Shown here: positions 1 through 9,215 of the stretch, one piece after another
Numbering within the stretch: position 1 is the first letter of the stretch
How the letters are laid out: every line of letters begins with the position of its first letter
DNA from: an uncultured Acidobacteriota bacterium
Lineage (GTDB): Bacteria > Acidobacteriota > JAAYUB01
Assembly: GCA_937925645.1 (NCBI GenBank)
Contig: CALAMB010000205.1
Location: 1-38,780 of the forward strand
Length of the DNA: 38,780 bases
Direction of reading: 5' to 3'
The notes under the pieces: generated by a model
Seen by the model: the letters and a program-made list of their open reading frames with translations, nothing else
Databases searched by the model: none
Told to the model about the DNA's origin: nothing
Translations under genes and position numbers: made by a program

Positions 1-302
1 AGCTGCTGGCCGGGGCGGGGGAGCCGGACCCGGCGCGGCTGCTCCAGGAGGCGGCTTACCAGGCGGAGCGCGCCGACATCGCCGAGGAGCTGGATCGCTT
101 CCGCTCCCACCTGCAGCAGTTCCGCGACGTGCTCACCGCCGGCGGGCCGGCGGGCAAGAAACTGGACTTCATCCTGCAGGAGCTCAACCGCGAGGCGAAC
201 ACCATCCTGTCGAAGACCGACCTCATCGAGATCAGCCGCCTCGGCATCGACCTCAAGGCCGACATCGAAAAGCTCCGGGAGCAAATTCAGAATATCGAAT
301 AA
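1..302 (+). CDS. yicC: YicC-family endoribonuclease-like protein, C-terminal part (5' cut by window)
   Basis: Reading in the frame that ends at TAA 300-302, the 99 visible residues contain KKLDFILQELNREANTI and end in LREQIQNIE. This is the characteristic DUF1732 C-terminal signature of the YicC family. YicC proteins of enterobacteria and other bacteria have been linked to RNA turnover; the exact role here is not shown by the sequence. The start and the N-terminal domain lie upstream of the window, so length cannot be judged. In many bacteria yicC precedes gmk and rpoZ, but here the gene is followed directly by simple repeats (first repeat base at 303) and then by a convergent minus-strand operon, so any such linkage is broken downstream. 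Confidence 0.9.
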   Translation, partial: LLAGAGEPDPARLLQEAAYQAERADIAEELDRFRSHLQQFRDVLTAGGPAGKKLDFILQELNREANTILSKTDLIEISRLGIDLKADIEKLREQIQNIE

Positions 303-374
303 TCGGTGAATCGGTGAATCGGTGAATCGGTGAATCGGTGAATTGGTGAATCGGTGAATGGGTGAATGGGTGAA
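303..374. repeat. Tandem octamer array (TCGGTGAA, nine copies)
   Basis: Nine head-to-tail 8-bp units begin directly after the yicC stop codon: five exact TCGGTGAA, one TTGGTGAA, one TCGGTGAA and two TGGGTGAA. A degenerate tenth unit follows at 375. There is no spacer, so it is a microsatellite-type array and not a CRISPR. An 8-bp period is not a multiple of three and no open frame uses it. Confidence 0.95.
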
Positions 375-421
375 TCGGAGTGTTGGAGACAGTTTCAGAT
401 CCGGGCTAAAACATAAAAAGA

Positions 422-452
422 CTCTGTGTCCTCTGTGCCCTCTGTGGTGAAG
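422..452. repeat. CTCTGTG tandem motif
   Basis: Three 9-bp-spaced copies of CTCTGTG (at 422, 431 and 440) end in GTGGTGAA. From memory, this short motif recurs between genes in several GC-rich bacterial phyla. No function is assigned. It sits in a gene-free stretch (303-694) that holds only simple repeats. Confidence 0.8.
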
Positions 453-496
453 ATGGACTGTCCGATGTCCGATGTACGCGTTACGGGAACGAACCT

Positions 497-633
497 CGAT
501 AACGATTACGAGCACGATTGCGAATTACGATTACGAGTACGAGCACGAGGGATCGGGAACGAGCCTCTAGCCTCGAGTCTCGAGCCTCGATTACGAATTA
601 CGATCACGATTACGAATTACGATTACGAGCACG
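497..633. repeat. Degenerate GATTACGA / GAGCACGA low-complexity block
   Basis: The stretch is built from interleaved 6-9 bp words (GATTACGA, GAATTACGA, GAGCACGA, GAGTACGA) and a small CCTCGAGTCTCGAGCCTCGA patch near 572-590. Two short open frames run across it, but their translations are mere read-throughs of the repeats, so no gene is called. Confidence 0.85.
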
Positions 634-694
<61 letters not shown>

Positions 695-710
<16 letters not shown>

Positions 711-1429
711 TCGGTCTGCTCCTGCGCGGCCGGCGCCGACTTCGGCGGCGGGTCGTAGCCCACGACCGTGCCCGCCTTGATGCGGGGGTAGTAGGGCGAG
801 ACCACGGTGCCCGGCAGGATGCGGACGTCGTCCTCCACCTTGATCATGCCGAGGCCGGCGCCGGCGCCGATGGTGCAGTTGCGGCCCACCTCCACCAGCC
901 CGAAACGGAAACGGCCGCACCCCTCGTAGGCGTGCACGGTGAACTGGCTGAAGGCGCCCACCAGGGTGCGGTCGCCGATGAAGATGAGCTCGGGGCGGAA
1001 GTGGTCCAGCCAGACCATCTGCATGATCTCCACGTTGCGGCCCACGTGGACGCCCATCCAGCGGTACCACCGGTTCTTGAACGGCGTGCCCTTGAGCAGG
1101 AACGAGATCCCCACCATCGCGGTGAGCCGCAGGCGCCGGCCCGCCGGCAGGTTCACTCGCCGCCAGTTCACCGCGTTCAGGTCATCCGGCGCGCCCAGGC
1201 CCGACAGGGTGTAGTGCCGCGCCGGCCGGGCGAGGTACTCGGCCAGGCGCGCCTTCCCATCCGGCGTGGACGGATCCAGCTCGACGACGGGCGTGCCCGC
1301 GCCCCGCGAGGTCTTGGAAATCCGGATGTCCAGGCCCCGGCGGCGGGCGTAGGGGGCCGCGCGGGCCACGATCTCCGCGGTCACGCGGCGCATGGCGTCT
1401 TCGGGCGTTTCGTGCTGCCGGTTGGACAT
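695..1429 (-). CDS. Hexapeptide-repeat (left-handed beta-helix) acyltransferase-like protein
   Basis: The 244-residue protein has an N-terminal half without recognisable motifs and a C-terminal half (about residues 130-225) with hexapeptide-type turns: VGRNVEIM, IGDRTLVGAF, VGRNCTIGAGAGLGMI, VEDDVRILPGTVV and IKAGTVVGYD. This fold is typical of CoA-dependent O- or N-acyltransferases and of gamma-carbonic anhydrases; donor and acceptor cannot be read from sequence. The start ATG at 1427-1429 has an AGGAGCG ribosome-binding site just upstream. It is the last gene of a minus-strand operon, 35 bp after the nucleoside kinase. The final residues and stop lie inside the heptamer repeat array, so the C-terminus appears to have been altered by repeat expansion. 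Confidence 0.75.
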
Positions 1430-1464
1430 GGGGCGCTCCTGGGAGCCTTCCGTCCGCCGCCGCG

Positions 1465-3141
1465 TCAGTAGCGGAACGCGCTGGCGCCGATGAACTCCCT
1501 CAGGATGGAGTTGTCGGGCACCGAGTCGGGCGGAATGTCCTGGAAGTAGGAGAGAAATTTGAGCAGGCGCCGGGCCTCGGAATACTCGCTGTGCTCGGTG
1601 CTGATCCGGTACAACAGCGGCTCGGCGCAGCGCTTCAGCACGGCCAGCTCGTACACCAGCGACGAGTTGAAGAACAGGTCGGCGTCCTTCTGGTACGGGA
1701 AGATGTAGGCGGTCTCGCCGCGGCGCACCGAGCGCCAGCGCTGCAGGGTGACCAGCGCGTCGTAGCCGCGGAACAGGTAGTCGCGGACGATCCGGCGCAG
1801 CATCCGGACGTCGGTGGTGGGGATGCGGTTGTGGTGGTCCATGGCCAGCGCGGTCAGGGGCGAGACGTAGATCCGCTTGATCTGGTGCATGGGCAGGTTG
1901 CGCATGAGCTCCGGGTTGATGGCGTGGATCCCCTCGTACAGCAGGATGGTGGTGGCGGACGGCGTGACGGTTCGGTAGTCCGGCTCCGAGCGGCCGGTGT
2001 GGAAATTGTAGCGGGGCATCGAGACCGGCTGGCCCTCGAGGAGCCGCTCGAAATGCTCGTGGAGCAGGTCGATGTTCAGGGCGCGGATGCTCTCGAAGTC
2101 GTACTGGCCGTGGTTGTCCCGGGGCGTCTGCTCGCGGTCGAGGAAGTAGTCGTCCAGCGAGATGACCTCGGGCAGCAGGCCGTCCACCCGGAGCTGGTCA
2201 GCCAGCCGCTTGGCGAAGGTGGTCTTGCCCGACGACGACGGCCCGGCGATGAGCACGATCCGGCTCCCCACCGACTGGTCGGCCAGTTGGGCGATCTTCT
2301 TCTCATGGAGCGCCTCGCTGATGCGGATGATCTCGGGCGCGTGACCGGCCACCACCCGCTCGTTGAGGGCGCCCACGTCGCCGAGGCCCAGGATGTCGAG
2401 CCACTGGCCGTACTCCTGGAAGACGCGGAACAGGTTGGGCTGCGAGATGAACTCGGGCACCGTCGCCGTCTCGCCCACCTCCACCGCGTACGGCTCGGGC
2501 ATGATGAGGATGAAGCCGGGCGGGTAGAAGACCAGATTGAACAGGTTCAGCAGGCCCGTGCTGGGCACCAGCGGGCAGTCGGAGTAATTCTGGTAGCCGT
2601 TGCAGATGTAGATGTCGATGGTGTGGGGGTTGGAGTGGCGGAAGAGCCGGATCTTGTCCTTCTGGCCGGTGGCGCGGAAGAACTCGCGGGCCTCGTCGAG
2701 GTAGGTCTTCTCCTTGTCCAGCCGCAGGTCCTGCGCGATGAGCTCGCGCATTTCGGCCTCGATGCGCCGCAGCTCGTCCTTGGTCAGGGGGGATTCCTTG
2801 CTCAGCTCGCAGTAGAGCCCCTTGCTCAGGGAGTGCTCCACATTCATCTCGGCGCGGGGGAAGAGCCGCTCCACCACCAGGCCCAGGAGATACACCAGCG
2901 AGCTCTGGTAGACGCGGAACCCCTCAGGGTGGACACAGTCGATGAACTCCACCCGCGAGTCGACGCGCAGCTTGTGGCGGAGGTTGGTGAGACGGTTGTT
3001 GATCTTGGCCGCCACCACCGGCATGGCGGTCTTGAGCCGCGAGCGGCGCAGGATGTCCAGCAGGGTGGACCCCTTGCGGATGCTCAGCTTCTTGCCGTTG
3101 GAAAACGTGATCTCCATCGACAGGGACTGGTTCATGGCCAC
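1465..3141 (-). CDS. TGS-domain nucleoside kinase (uridine kinase-like)
   Basis: Predicted 558 residues. An N-terminal TGS-like domain (about 9-70) is followed by a region resembling the second domain of threonyl-tRNA synthetase (about 75-230). A P-loop kinase of the uridine kinase/phosphoribulokinase family follows from about 290, with GPSSSGKT at 300-307 and the downstream SLDDYF and DNHGQYDFE segments expected in that family. Related two-part proteins are annotated as nucleoside kinases; the natural substrate is unproven. The start is either GTG 3139-3141, 7 bp after the proS stop, or ATG 3133-3135; the protein would begin MAMNQ or MNQ. The tight spacing implies co-transcription with proS. 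Confidence 0.85.
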   Translation of the reverse strand: MAMNQSLSMEITFSNGKKLSIRKGSTLLDILRRSRLKTAMPVVAAKINNRLTNLRHKLRVDSRVEFIDCVHPEGFRVYQSSLVYLLGLVVERLFPRAEMNVEHSLSKGLYCELSKESPLTKDELRRIEAEMRELIAQDLRLDKEKTYLDEAREFFRATGQKDKIRLFRHSNPHTIDIYICNGYQNYSDCPLVPSTGLLNLFNLVFYPPGFILIMPEPYAVEVGETATVPEFISQPNLFRVFQEYGQWLDILGLGDVGALNERVVAGHAPEIIRISEALHEKKIAQLADQSVGSRIVLIAGPSSSGKTTFAKRLADQLRVDGLLPEVISLDDYFLDREQTPRDNHGQYDFESIRALNIDLLHEHFERLLEGQPVSMPRYNFHTGRSEPDYRTVTPSATTILLYEGIHAINPELMRNLPMHQIKRIYVSPLTALAMDHHNRIPTTDVRMLRRIVRDYLFRGYDALVTLQRWRSVRRGETAYIFPYQKDADLFFNSSLVYELAVLKRCAEPLLYRISTEHSEYSEARRLLKFLSYFQDIPPDSVPDNSILREFIGASAFRY

Positions 3142-3148
3142 CCCCGGC

Positions 3149-4900
3149 TCACTGCAGCGGACGGATGTCGCTGAGGCGGGCCTCGATCTCGGCGCGCAGC
3201 GCCGCCAGCGCGGCGGTCACGCGGCCCGTCACTTCGTCCACGGGGCAATCGACGGCCCTGGCCTCGCGGCGCACCGTCACCTCGGCCAGCCCCTGGGCGA
3301 GCTTCTTCGTCCCGAGGGTGATCCGGACGGGGATGCCCACCAGGTCGGCGTCGTTGAACTTGACGCCCGGCCGCTCGGGCCGGTCGTCGTAGAGCACCTC
3401 GAGGCCGGCCGCGCGGAGCTCCTCGTAGAACCGGTCGGCGGTCTCGACCAGCCGGCTGTCCTCCATGCTCACGGGGACGATGATCACGTCGAAGGGGGCG
3501 ATGGTGGCGGGGAAGATGATGCCCTTGTCGTCGTGGCACTGCTCCACCGCGGCCGACAGGATCCGCTCCTCGCCGATGCCGTAGCTGCCCATGACGATGG
3601 GAACGGACTGGCCGTCCCGGTTGAGCACCGAGGCGCCCAGCGCGTCGCTGTACTTGGTGCCCAGCTTGAAGATGTGGCCCACCTCGATGGACTTGAACAC
3701 CCCCAGCGCGGAGTCGCACGCGGGGCAGCGGTCGCCGTCGACGACGGTGCGCAGGTCGTGGTACGCCGCGGAGAAGTGCACGTCGGGCGTGACGCCCTGG
3801 ATGTGGAAGTCGGTGGCGTTGGCGCCGGTGGTCATGTTGCGCCGGCCGCGCAGCGCCTCGTCGGCCAGGATGGGCAGGTTCTTCACGCCCACGGGGCCGA
3901 GGCTGCCGGCGTCGGCGCCCATGGCGGCGACGATCTCGTCGGCGGTGGCCGGCCGCAGCAAGGCGGTGCCGGTCAGCGCCTCGAGCTTGGCCTCGTTGAG
4001 CTGGTGGTCGCCGCGCATCAGGATGAGCGTGGGTTTCGAGTCGACGACGTAGACCAGCGTCTTGATCTGGTTCTGCGCGGGGACGCCGAGGAATTGGGTG
4101 ATCTCCTCGATGGTCTTCTGGCCGGGGGTGGCCACGCGCACCGGCTCGGGGCCGGCCGGGTCGGTATCCGTCACCGGCGCGATCCGGCTGGCGGCCTTTT
4201 CCAGGTTGGCCGCGTAGCCGCAACCCGGGCAGCGGACCACGAGGTCCTCGCCGGCGTCGGAGCGGACCATGAACTCGTGGGACTGGCTTCCGCCCATGGA
4301 GCCGGAGTGGGCCTCCACGGCGAAGTAGTCCAGCCCGCAGCGGGCGTAGATGCGGCAGTAGGCGTCGTAGTGGAGGCGGTAGCTCTTGTCCAGGCCGTCC
4401 CAGTCGACGTCGAACGAGTACGAGTCCTTCATGGTGAACTCGCGCACCCGCAGCAGGCCCGACTTGGGCCGCGGCTCGTCGCGGAATTTCGTCTGGATCT
4501 GGTACCAGATCTGGGGGAGCTGCCGGTAGGAGCGCAGTTCGTTGCGGGCGATGGAGGTGAAGACCTCCTCGTGGGTCATGCCCAGGCACATGTCGCGGCC
4601 CCAGCGGTCCTTGAGGCGGAACATGTTGTCGCCCATGACCTCCCAGCGGCCGGTGGCCTGCCAGATCTCCGCCGGGTGGATCGCGGGGAGGTGAAACTCC
4701 TGGCCGCCGATCCGGTTCATCTCCTCGCGGATGATCTGCCGGATGCGGAGCAGGGCGCGCTGGGCCAGCGGCAGGTGGGAGTAGACGCCCGCCGCCAGCT
4801 GGCGGACGAATCCGCCGCGCAGCAGCAGGATGTGGCTCACCACGTCCGCCTCGGCGGGCACCTCGCGCAGGGTGGGCATGAAATAGTGGCTCAGGCGCAT
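3149..4900 (-). CDS. proS: Prolyl-tRNA synthetase, bacterial type with editing domain
   Basis: A class II aminoacyl-tRNA synthetase of 583 residues that charges tRNA-Pro in the cytoplasm. Visible features are the motif 1 region around residues 34-60 ([18 protein letters not shown]), motif 2 around 139-160 ([17 protein letters not shown]), an inserted editing (INS) domain between the catalytic motifs, motif 3 with [11 protein letters not shown], and a C-terminal anticodon-binding domain. Its length matches the bacterial long form. The frame stays open far upstream, but ATG 4898-4900 is chosen because AAGGAG lies 8 bp before it and [13 protein letters not shown] is the usual N-terminus. A TTGACA/TATTTT promoter lies 37-65 bp upstream. 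First gene of the proS-kinase-acyltransferase operon. Confidence 0.97.
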   Translation of the reverse strand: MRLSHYFMPTLREVPAEADVVSHILLLRGGFVRQLAAGVYSHLPLAQRALLRIRQIIREEMNRIGGQEFHLPAIHPAEIWQATGRWEVMGDNMFRLKDRWGRDMCLGMTHEEVFTSIARNELRSYRQLPQIWYQIQTKFRDEPRPKSGLLRVREFTMKDSYSFDVDWDGLDKSYRLHYDAYCRIYARCGLDYFAVEAHSGSMGGSQSHEFMVRSDAGEDLVVRCPGCGYAANLEKAASRIAPVTDTDPAGPEPVRVATPGQKTIEEITQFLGVPAQNQIKTLVYVVDSKPTLILMRGDHQLNEAKLEALTGTALLRPATADEIVAAMGADAGSLGPVGVKNLPILADEALRGRRNMTTGANATDFHIQGVTPDVHFSAAYHDLRTVVDGDRCPACDSALGVFKSIEVGHIFKLGTKYSDALGASVLNRDGQSVPIVMGSYGIGEERILSAAVEQCHDDKGIIFPATIAPFDVIIVPVSMEDSRLVETADRFYEELRAAGLEVLYDDRPERPGVKFNDADLVGIPVRITLGTKKLAQGLAEVTVRREARAVDCPVDEVTGRVTAALAALRAEIEARLSDIRPLQ

Positions 4901-4936
4901 GCGAGTCTCCTTGATCGGTCTCCCGGGCGAACCTGT

Positions 4937-4965
4937 AAAATATAGAAACTTCGGGAGTTTGTCAA
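4937..4965 (-). promoter_or_regulatory. Sigma70-type promoter of the proS operon
   Basis: On the minus strand TTGACA (4965-4960) is followed after 17 bp by TATTTT (4942-4937), about 37 bp before the proS ATG. It faces away from the promoter of the metallo-beta-lactamase gene. Confidence 0.7.
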
Positions 4966-5016
4966 GCATTCGCGCGGCGTTTCGCGGGCCGGCGGGGCGC
5001 CGGCCGGACGTTGGCC

Positions 5017-5046
5017 GTGACAAACGGAGGGTCCGGACCCTATAAT
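5017..5046 (+). promoter_or_regulatory. Sigma70-type promoter of the MBL-fold gene
   Basis: GTGACA (5017-5022), 18-bp spacer, perfect TATAAT (5041-5046), then a CAGGAG ribosome-binding site about 7 bp before ATG 5079. Confidence 0.72.
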
Positions 5047-5078
5047 GGCGTCTACCGATTTTTGCACAGGAGCGGACC

Positions 5079-6515
5079 ATGGGCAGTTTTCTCCAGTTCG
5101 CCGGCGCCACCCGGACCGTCACCGGGACGAAACACATCCTCCAGCACCGCGGCAAGGTGGTCATGCTGGACTGCGGCCTGTTCCAGGGGCTCAAGGAGCT
5201 GCGCGTCCGGAACTGGGAGCCCTTCCCGCTGCCCGCCGGATACGTGGACGACATCATCCTGAGCCACGCCCACATCGACCACACCGGATTCCTGCCGCGG
5301 TTTTTCGCCCACGGCTTCGACGGGCGGATCTTCACCACCCCGAGCACCCACGACCTGTGCGAGATCATGCTCCCCGACTCGGCCCACATCCAGGAGGAAG
5401 ACGCGCGCTACGCCAACAAGGAGGGCTTCTCGAAACACGCGCCCGCCGAGCCGCTCTACACCGCCGACGACGCCCAGCGGGTGCTCGAAAAGTTCCAGAA
5501 CGTGCCGTACGGCAGCGCGTTTCCCATCAACAAGAATATCCAGTTTGAATTCGTGGACGCGGGGCATATCCTGGGCTCGGCCATCGTCCGGCTGACCATG
5601 CGCCGCGAGGACGACACCACGTTCCGCGTGGTGTTCACCGGGGATCTCGGCCGCTACGGCGAGAGCATCCTGCCCGACCCGGCGGCGATCGACGAGGCCG
5701 ACTTCCTCATCATGGAATCCACCTACGGCGACAGGATCCACCAAGACATCGACATTCAGGCCGAACTGGCCGACGTCATCAACCGGACCGTCCGGCGCGG
5801 CGGCAAGGTGGTCATTCCGGCGTTCGCGGTGGGCCGCACCCAGGAGATCCTCTACCAGATCCGGGCGCTGCAGGAAGGCGACCGCATCCCGAAGATCCCG
5901 GTGTACATCGACAGCCCGCTGGCCATCAAGGCGACGAAGATCTTCTGCGATTACCCCGAACGGTTCGACCCCGAAGTGTCGCGGGGGGGGCGGCCGGGCG
6001 ACTGCCGCCTGTTGTGCCACAACCTGCGCGTGGCCAGCAGCGTCAAGGATTCCATGGCCATCAACACCATCGACGAGCCGGTGATCATCATCTCCGCCAG
6101 CGGGATGTGCGAGGCGGGGCGGATCCTGCACCACCTGAAGCTCAAGCTTCCGGACCGGCGCAACACCGTGCTGTTCGTGGGGTACCAGGCCGAGGGGACG
6201 CGGGGCCGCCGGATCCTGGACGGGGAGCGCGAGGTCAAGATCCACGGCGAAAACGTCCCGATCCGGGCGGAGATCCGCGCCATCGACGCGTTCAGCGCCC
6301 ACGCCGATTCCGGCGAGCTGTTCCGCTGGCTGGGCAACTTCCGACGCCCGCCGCGCATGACCTTCCTGGTGCACGGCGAGTGGGAGCAGATGCGGGCGCT
6401 GGAGCACCAGATCCGGGAACGGCTCGGCTGGCCGGTGCAGATGCCGGCCTACCTGGAGAAAGTGAATCTGGACAAATACCTGCCGCCGATGGCCGGCAGC
6501 GATCAGGACGAGTGA
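5079..6515 (+). CDS. Beta-CASP metallo-beta-lactamase (RNA-specificity family)
   Basis: 478 residues. The metallo-beta-lactamase core carries HxHxDH as SHAHIDH (residues 62-68), a further metal ligand in DAGHILGSA and an Asp in FTGDLGRYG. The beta-CASP part follows with [27 protein letters not shown] and the C-terminal FSAHAD histidine motif. These match the bacterial YSH1/CPSF73-like proteins, which are predicted RNA nucleases with two zinc ions; the target RNA is unknown. The full family length is present. It has its own promoter and is a single-gene unit. Its stop overlaps the 3' end of the convergent MerR gene by 13 bp. Confidence 0.92.
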   Translation: MGSFLQFAGATRTVTGTKHILQHRGKVVMLDCGLFQGLKELRVRNWEPFPLPAGYVDDIILSHAHIDHTGFLPRFFAHGFDGRIFTTPSTHDLCEIMLPDSAHIQEEDARYANKEGFSKHAPAEPLYTADDAQRVLEKFQNVPYGSAFPINKNIQFEFVDAGHILGSAIVRLTMRREDDTTFRVVFTGDLGRYGESILPDPAAIDEADFLIMESTYGDRIHQDIDIQAELADVINRTVRRGGKVVIPAFAVGRTQEILYQIRALQEGDRIPKIPVYIDSPLAIKATKIFCDYPERFDPEVSRGGRPGDCRLLCHNLRVASSVKDSMAINTIDEPVIIISASGMCEAGRILHHLKLKLPDRRNTVLFVGYQAEGTRGRRILDGEREVKIHGENVPIRAEIRAIDAFSAHADSGELFRWLGNFRRPPRMTFLVHGEWEQMRALEHQIRERLGWPVQMPAYLEKVNLDKYLPPMAGSDQDE

Positions 6516-6979
6516 TCCGCGGCGATTCGGCTATCGGTCGCTTCCAACTGGCGGAGCCGGATTTCGAACAACCCCTTGAGATTGCTGCAACTGATCGAAT
6601 TGCGGTACGCCGGGCAGTCGTGGCATTCCTTCCGGGAGGAGCGGCGGCTGGCGCCGGCGACGCTCCAGCACGGCCGGCTGGCGTCGTGGTGGCAGGGACA
6701 GTGCGCGTACTGGGCCGCGGCGCAACCGCGCAGCTCATGGCAGGGGATCAGGGCCAGCAGCCGCCGGATTCCCTCGATGTTGAGTCCCAATTCGGAGATC
6801 ATCCGGCGGATGCAGCGGATCCAATCGATGTCCTGCTTGTCGAAATAGCGGGTTCCTCCGGTCGATTTCCACGGAATCAGGATCCCTTCCCGTTCGTACA
6901 TGCGCAGCGTGGGGACCGAGACGCTGAGCATCTGGGCCACCTGTCCGATTTTCATTCGACCGTTGCCGGATTCCTTCAT
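6503..6979 (-). CDS. MerR-family regulator with cysteine-rich C-terminus
   Basis: About 158 residues. The N-terminal winged helix-turn-helix (KIGQVAQMLSVSVPTLRMYEREG) and the following RYFDKQDIDWIRCIRRMI segment are typical MerR DNA binding. The C-terminal part has eight cysteines in about 65 residues: CHELRGC, CPC, a PCW, CHDC and SC. That could bind zinc or an iron-sulfur cluster, or act as a thiol switch; the sequence does not decide. ATG 6977-6979 is preferred because AGGTGGAG precedes it closely; ATG 6953-6955 at MKIGQ is the alternative. Its consensus promoter and flanking repeats suggest autoregulation. Its position beside the cytochrome genes makes control of that region possible but unproven. 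Confidence 0.88.
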   Translation of the reverse strand: MKESGNGRMKIGQVAQMLSVSVPTLRMYEREGILIPWKSTGGTRYFDKQDIDWIRCIRRMISELGLNIEGIRRLLALIPCHELRGCAAAQYAHCPCHHDASRPCWSVAGASRRSSRKECHDCPAYRNSISCSNLKGLFEIRLRQLEATDSRIAADHSS

Positions 6980-7000
6980 TTCACTCCACCTGGACAATCT

Positions 7001-7069
7001 ACATTTCGGATAATGATATTTGAATATTGCCGCCGTGTCAAAAGATTGTTGGTCCGTGACACATTTCGG
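7001..7069. repeat. Direct and inverted repeats around the MerR promoter
   Basis: The 9-mer ACATTTCGG occurs at 7001-7009 and again exactly 60 bp later at 7061-7069, bracketing the promoter. An inverted pair GTGTCA (7035-7040) and TGACAC (7057-7062) overlaps the -35 box. These are candidate operator sites, perhaps for the MerR protein itself. Confidence 0.5.
7013..7041 (-). promoter_or_regulatory. Promoter of the MerR gene
   Basis: On the minus strand perfect TTGACA (7041-7036), 17-bp spacer, TATCAT (7018-7013). The spacer is normal, not the 19-20 bp of many MerR-activated promoters. Confidence 0.75.
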
Positions 7070-7079
7070 TTGACCCGTC

Positions 7080-7574
7080 TCAACCGGACCGGATGGCCTG
7101 CTCGATGAAGCGGCGGTGACTGATGAAGGCCAGCTCGGGGAGCTCGCCGGGCGGGAAGAACGCCAGCGAGCGGGCGTCGTCGCCGGCAGCCGGCTCGCCG
7201 CTGTAGCCGGCGACCCGGTAGCACACCACGATCACCCGCCCGTACCGGCGGCTGGGCTCGTCCTCGACTCCGAGCAGTTCCAGGCGATCCGCTTCGAGAC
7301 CGGTCTCCTCCCGCAGCTCGCGCCGCAGGGCGTCGGTGGTGGATTCCGCGATTTCGATGAACCCCCCCGGCAGGGCCCAGCGCCCCGCCTGCGGCTCCCG
7401 GCCGCGTTCCACCAGCAGTATGGCGCCGGCGGCGTCGCGCACCAGGGCGGCCACGGCCGGCACCGGGTTCTCGTAAAACGTCGTGTCGCAGGGCGCGCAG
7501 CGGCCGGCGCCATCTCCCACAGGATCCAGGGGGGCGCCGCAGCGGGCGCAGAACCGTTTGGGTTGCCAGATCAT
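7080..7574 (-). CDS. Nudix hydrolase with N-terminal zinc ribbon
   Basis: 164 residues. A CARC...CAPC four-cysteine ribbon (about 9-29) precedes a Nudix fold whose box reads GGFIEIAE followed by RRELREETGLE, matching GX5EX7REUXEEXGU. Nudix enzymes hydrolyse nucleoside diphosphates linked to another group; the zinc-ribbon form is common in NADH pyrophosphatase-like and ADP-ribose-type hydrolases, but the substrate cannot be assigned. ATG 7572-7574 is supported by GAGGAG 9 bp upstream. It lies 56 bp downstream of the ImcH-like cytochrome gene and is probably co-transcribed with it. The reading frame stays open upstream through the cytochrome gene, but that part is a shadow frame. Confidence 0.92.
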   Translation of the reverse strand: MIWQPKRFCARCGAPLDPVGDGAGRCAPCDTTFYENPVPAVAALVRDAAGAILLVERGREPQAGRWALPGGFIEIAESTTDALRRELREETGLEADRLELLGVEDEPSRRYGRVIVVCYRVAGYSGEPAAGDDARSLAFFPPGELPELAFISHRRFIEQAIRSG

Positions 7575-7630
7575 GCCGCGTTTCTCCTCGGTTGCGGGCG
7601 CTGTCCGTTGCGGCCGGCTCCGGTCGCGGC

Positions 7631-9058
7631 CTACCGGAACGCGTCGGCGATCGCCTTGTCCAGGCTCCCTTCCGGCTCTTCCTGGGCCAGCACCTGGTGG
7701 CAGAGTTCGCAGTCCTGCGACAGCGCCAGGCCGTCCGTCGTGGCGTGCTCCTCGTCGTGGCACCGGAAGCAGCCGCCGGCGCCATCGGGATGGCCCAGGT
7801 GGCTGCGGTGCACGCCGAAGGTCATCTTCATGTCCGGAAACACGTTCAGCCGGTAGATGGCGAAGATCCCGTCGGCGGCCCGGCTGATCGCGCCGGCGTC
7901 GACCGGAGCGAATTCCCGGGAGGCGTAGTGCCGGTCCAGTCCGTCGCGGATCCCCGTGCGGGCCGCGTCGCGCGAGGGATAAGCGGCAGTGAGGAGCCGC
8001 AGCGCCAGCGGGCGGATGCCCGGGAGTGCGGCGGGGATCTTGCCGTCGAGCAGGGCCTGGTCCACGGCCGCCTGCGGCTCGTCGAAGATGTGGGTGGGCC
8101 GGTTGTGGCAGTCGACGCAGTCCATGGTGCGCCACTCGGTTCCGGCCGGCGGCGCGGGGATGCCGTCGGGGGGGAAGTACTCGTGCACTGTGCCGTCCTC
8201 GCGGACGGACCGGACGCGGTGGATCCGGGCGCGTTTCGGATCGGCCGGCAGGTACTCCACCCGGGCGTGCCGGCTCACGTGCCAGTGGATGCCCTCGTAC
8301 CGCTCCGACTTGGAATTGTAGCCGCCGATATCGAGCAGCAGCACCGAGACCAGGGGATTGCCCACGTCGGCCGCGTCGTCCAGCTTGCGCCGGACCACCG
8401 ACTTCTTGCCGTGGAAAAACTGCGGCCAGTGGCACGCCTCGCAGGTTTCGCGGGCCGGCCGAAGGTCCTCCACGGGCGAGGGGATGGGACGGCTGTAGGT
8501 ATGGGCCATGACCGCGTACACCTGGCGCAGCCCGGAGAGCTTCGACTTGACAAACCAGGAGGCCCCGCCCCCGATGTGGCACGCCACGCAGCCCACCCGG
8601 GCGTGGGGCGAGCGCTGGTACGCCGTGAACTCGGGCTCCATGACCGTGTGGCACAGCGTGCCGCAGAATTCGTCGGAGTCGGTGTAGTGGTACCCCTCGT
8701 ACATGGCCACCGAAAGGATGATGGAGTTGAGCAGGGTCAGCGCCAGAATCAGAACGGCCCGGCGGCGGTGCTCGGGCCGGCTCAGATCGATCACCAGCGG
8801 GCGGATCGCTGTCCCGTCGCGGCGGGCTTTCCGGCGGGCGAACCAGATGCCCAGCGGAATGAAGAGCAGCCCGGTCAAAAACACCATCGGCAGGAAGCCG
8901 TAGGCGAACAGGTCGCGGTAGGGGCCGCTGGCCACTCCCAGCATGTCCAGTATCCACGCGGTGATGATGAGCACGGCCGCCACCGTGACCATGGTGGCGC
9001 CCAGCAGGCTGAATTTGCTGATCCAGAGATTTTTGGCAAGGTCCTGGATGACTTTCAT
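7631..9058 (-). CDS. NapC/NirT-type multiheme cytochrome c, ImcH-like inner-membrane quinol oxidase
   Basis: 475 residues. Three hydrophobic segments lie near residues 17-40, 50-73 and 101-120. Six c-heme sites follow on what should be the periplasmic side: CGTLCH (132-137, with three residues between the cysteines), CVACH (157), CEACH (206), CVDCH (314), CFRCH (430) and CELCH (450). The section after the first heme is NapC/NirT-like. Such proteins take electrons from menaquinol and pass them to periplasmic cytochromes. Length, three membrane helices and NapC start recall Geobacter ImcH, which has seven hemes; orthology is inferred. ATG 9056-9058 begins MKVIQDLAK; its ribosome-binding site (AGGCGG) is weak. 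It is divergent from the CbcL-like gene. Confidence 0.88.
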   Translation of the reverse strand: MKVIQDLAKNLWISKFSLLGATMVTVAAVLIITAWILDMLGVASGPYRDLFAYGFLPMVFLTGLLFIPLGIWFARRKARRDGTAIRPLVIDLSRPEHRRRAVLILALTLLNSIILSVAMYEGYHYTDSDEFCGTLCHTVMEPEFTAYQRSPHARVGCVACHIGGGASWFVKSKLSGLRQVYAVMAHTYSRPIPSPVEDLRPARETCEACHWPQFFHGKKSVVRRKLDDAADVGNPLVSVLLLDIGGYNSKSERYEGIHWHVSRHARVEYLPADPKRARIHRVRSVREDGTVHEYFPPDGIPAPPAGTEWRTMDCVDCHNRPTHIFDEPQAAVDQALLDGKIPAALPGIRPLALRLLTAAYPSRDAARTGIRDGLDRHYASREFAPVDAGAISRAADGIFAIYRLNVFPDMKMTFGVHRSHLGHPDGAGGCFRCHDEEHATTDGLALSQDCELCHQVLAQEEPEGSLDKAIADAFR

Positions 9059-9215
9059 GCGTCACCGCCTGGTGGAAAATCAGCTAATGCTCAATACATA
9101 TATGGAATTAGCCGGAAACACAAGCCGTTTTCGCCGCCTCGTGAATCAGGAATCGGAACGCGGACCGGCCGACGGGCATTTGATAATGATCAAATTGGGG
9201 ATTGCGAGTCCAATC

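Noticed and set aside
303..374. Possible CRISPR array
   Set aside because: Units are 8 bp, contiguous, without spacers, and no cas genes are near.
4901..5389. N-terminal extension of ProRS to an ATG near 5389
   Set aside because: It would run over the divergent promoters and antisense to the MBL-fold gene; ATG 4900 has a proper ribosome-binding site and family N-terminus.
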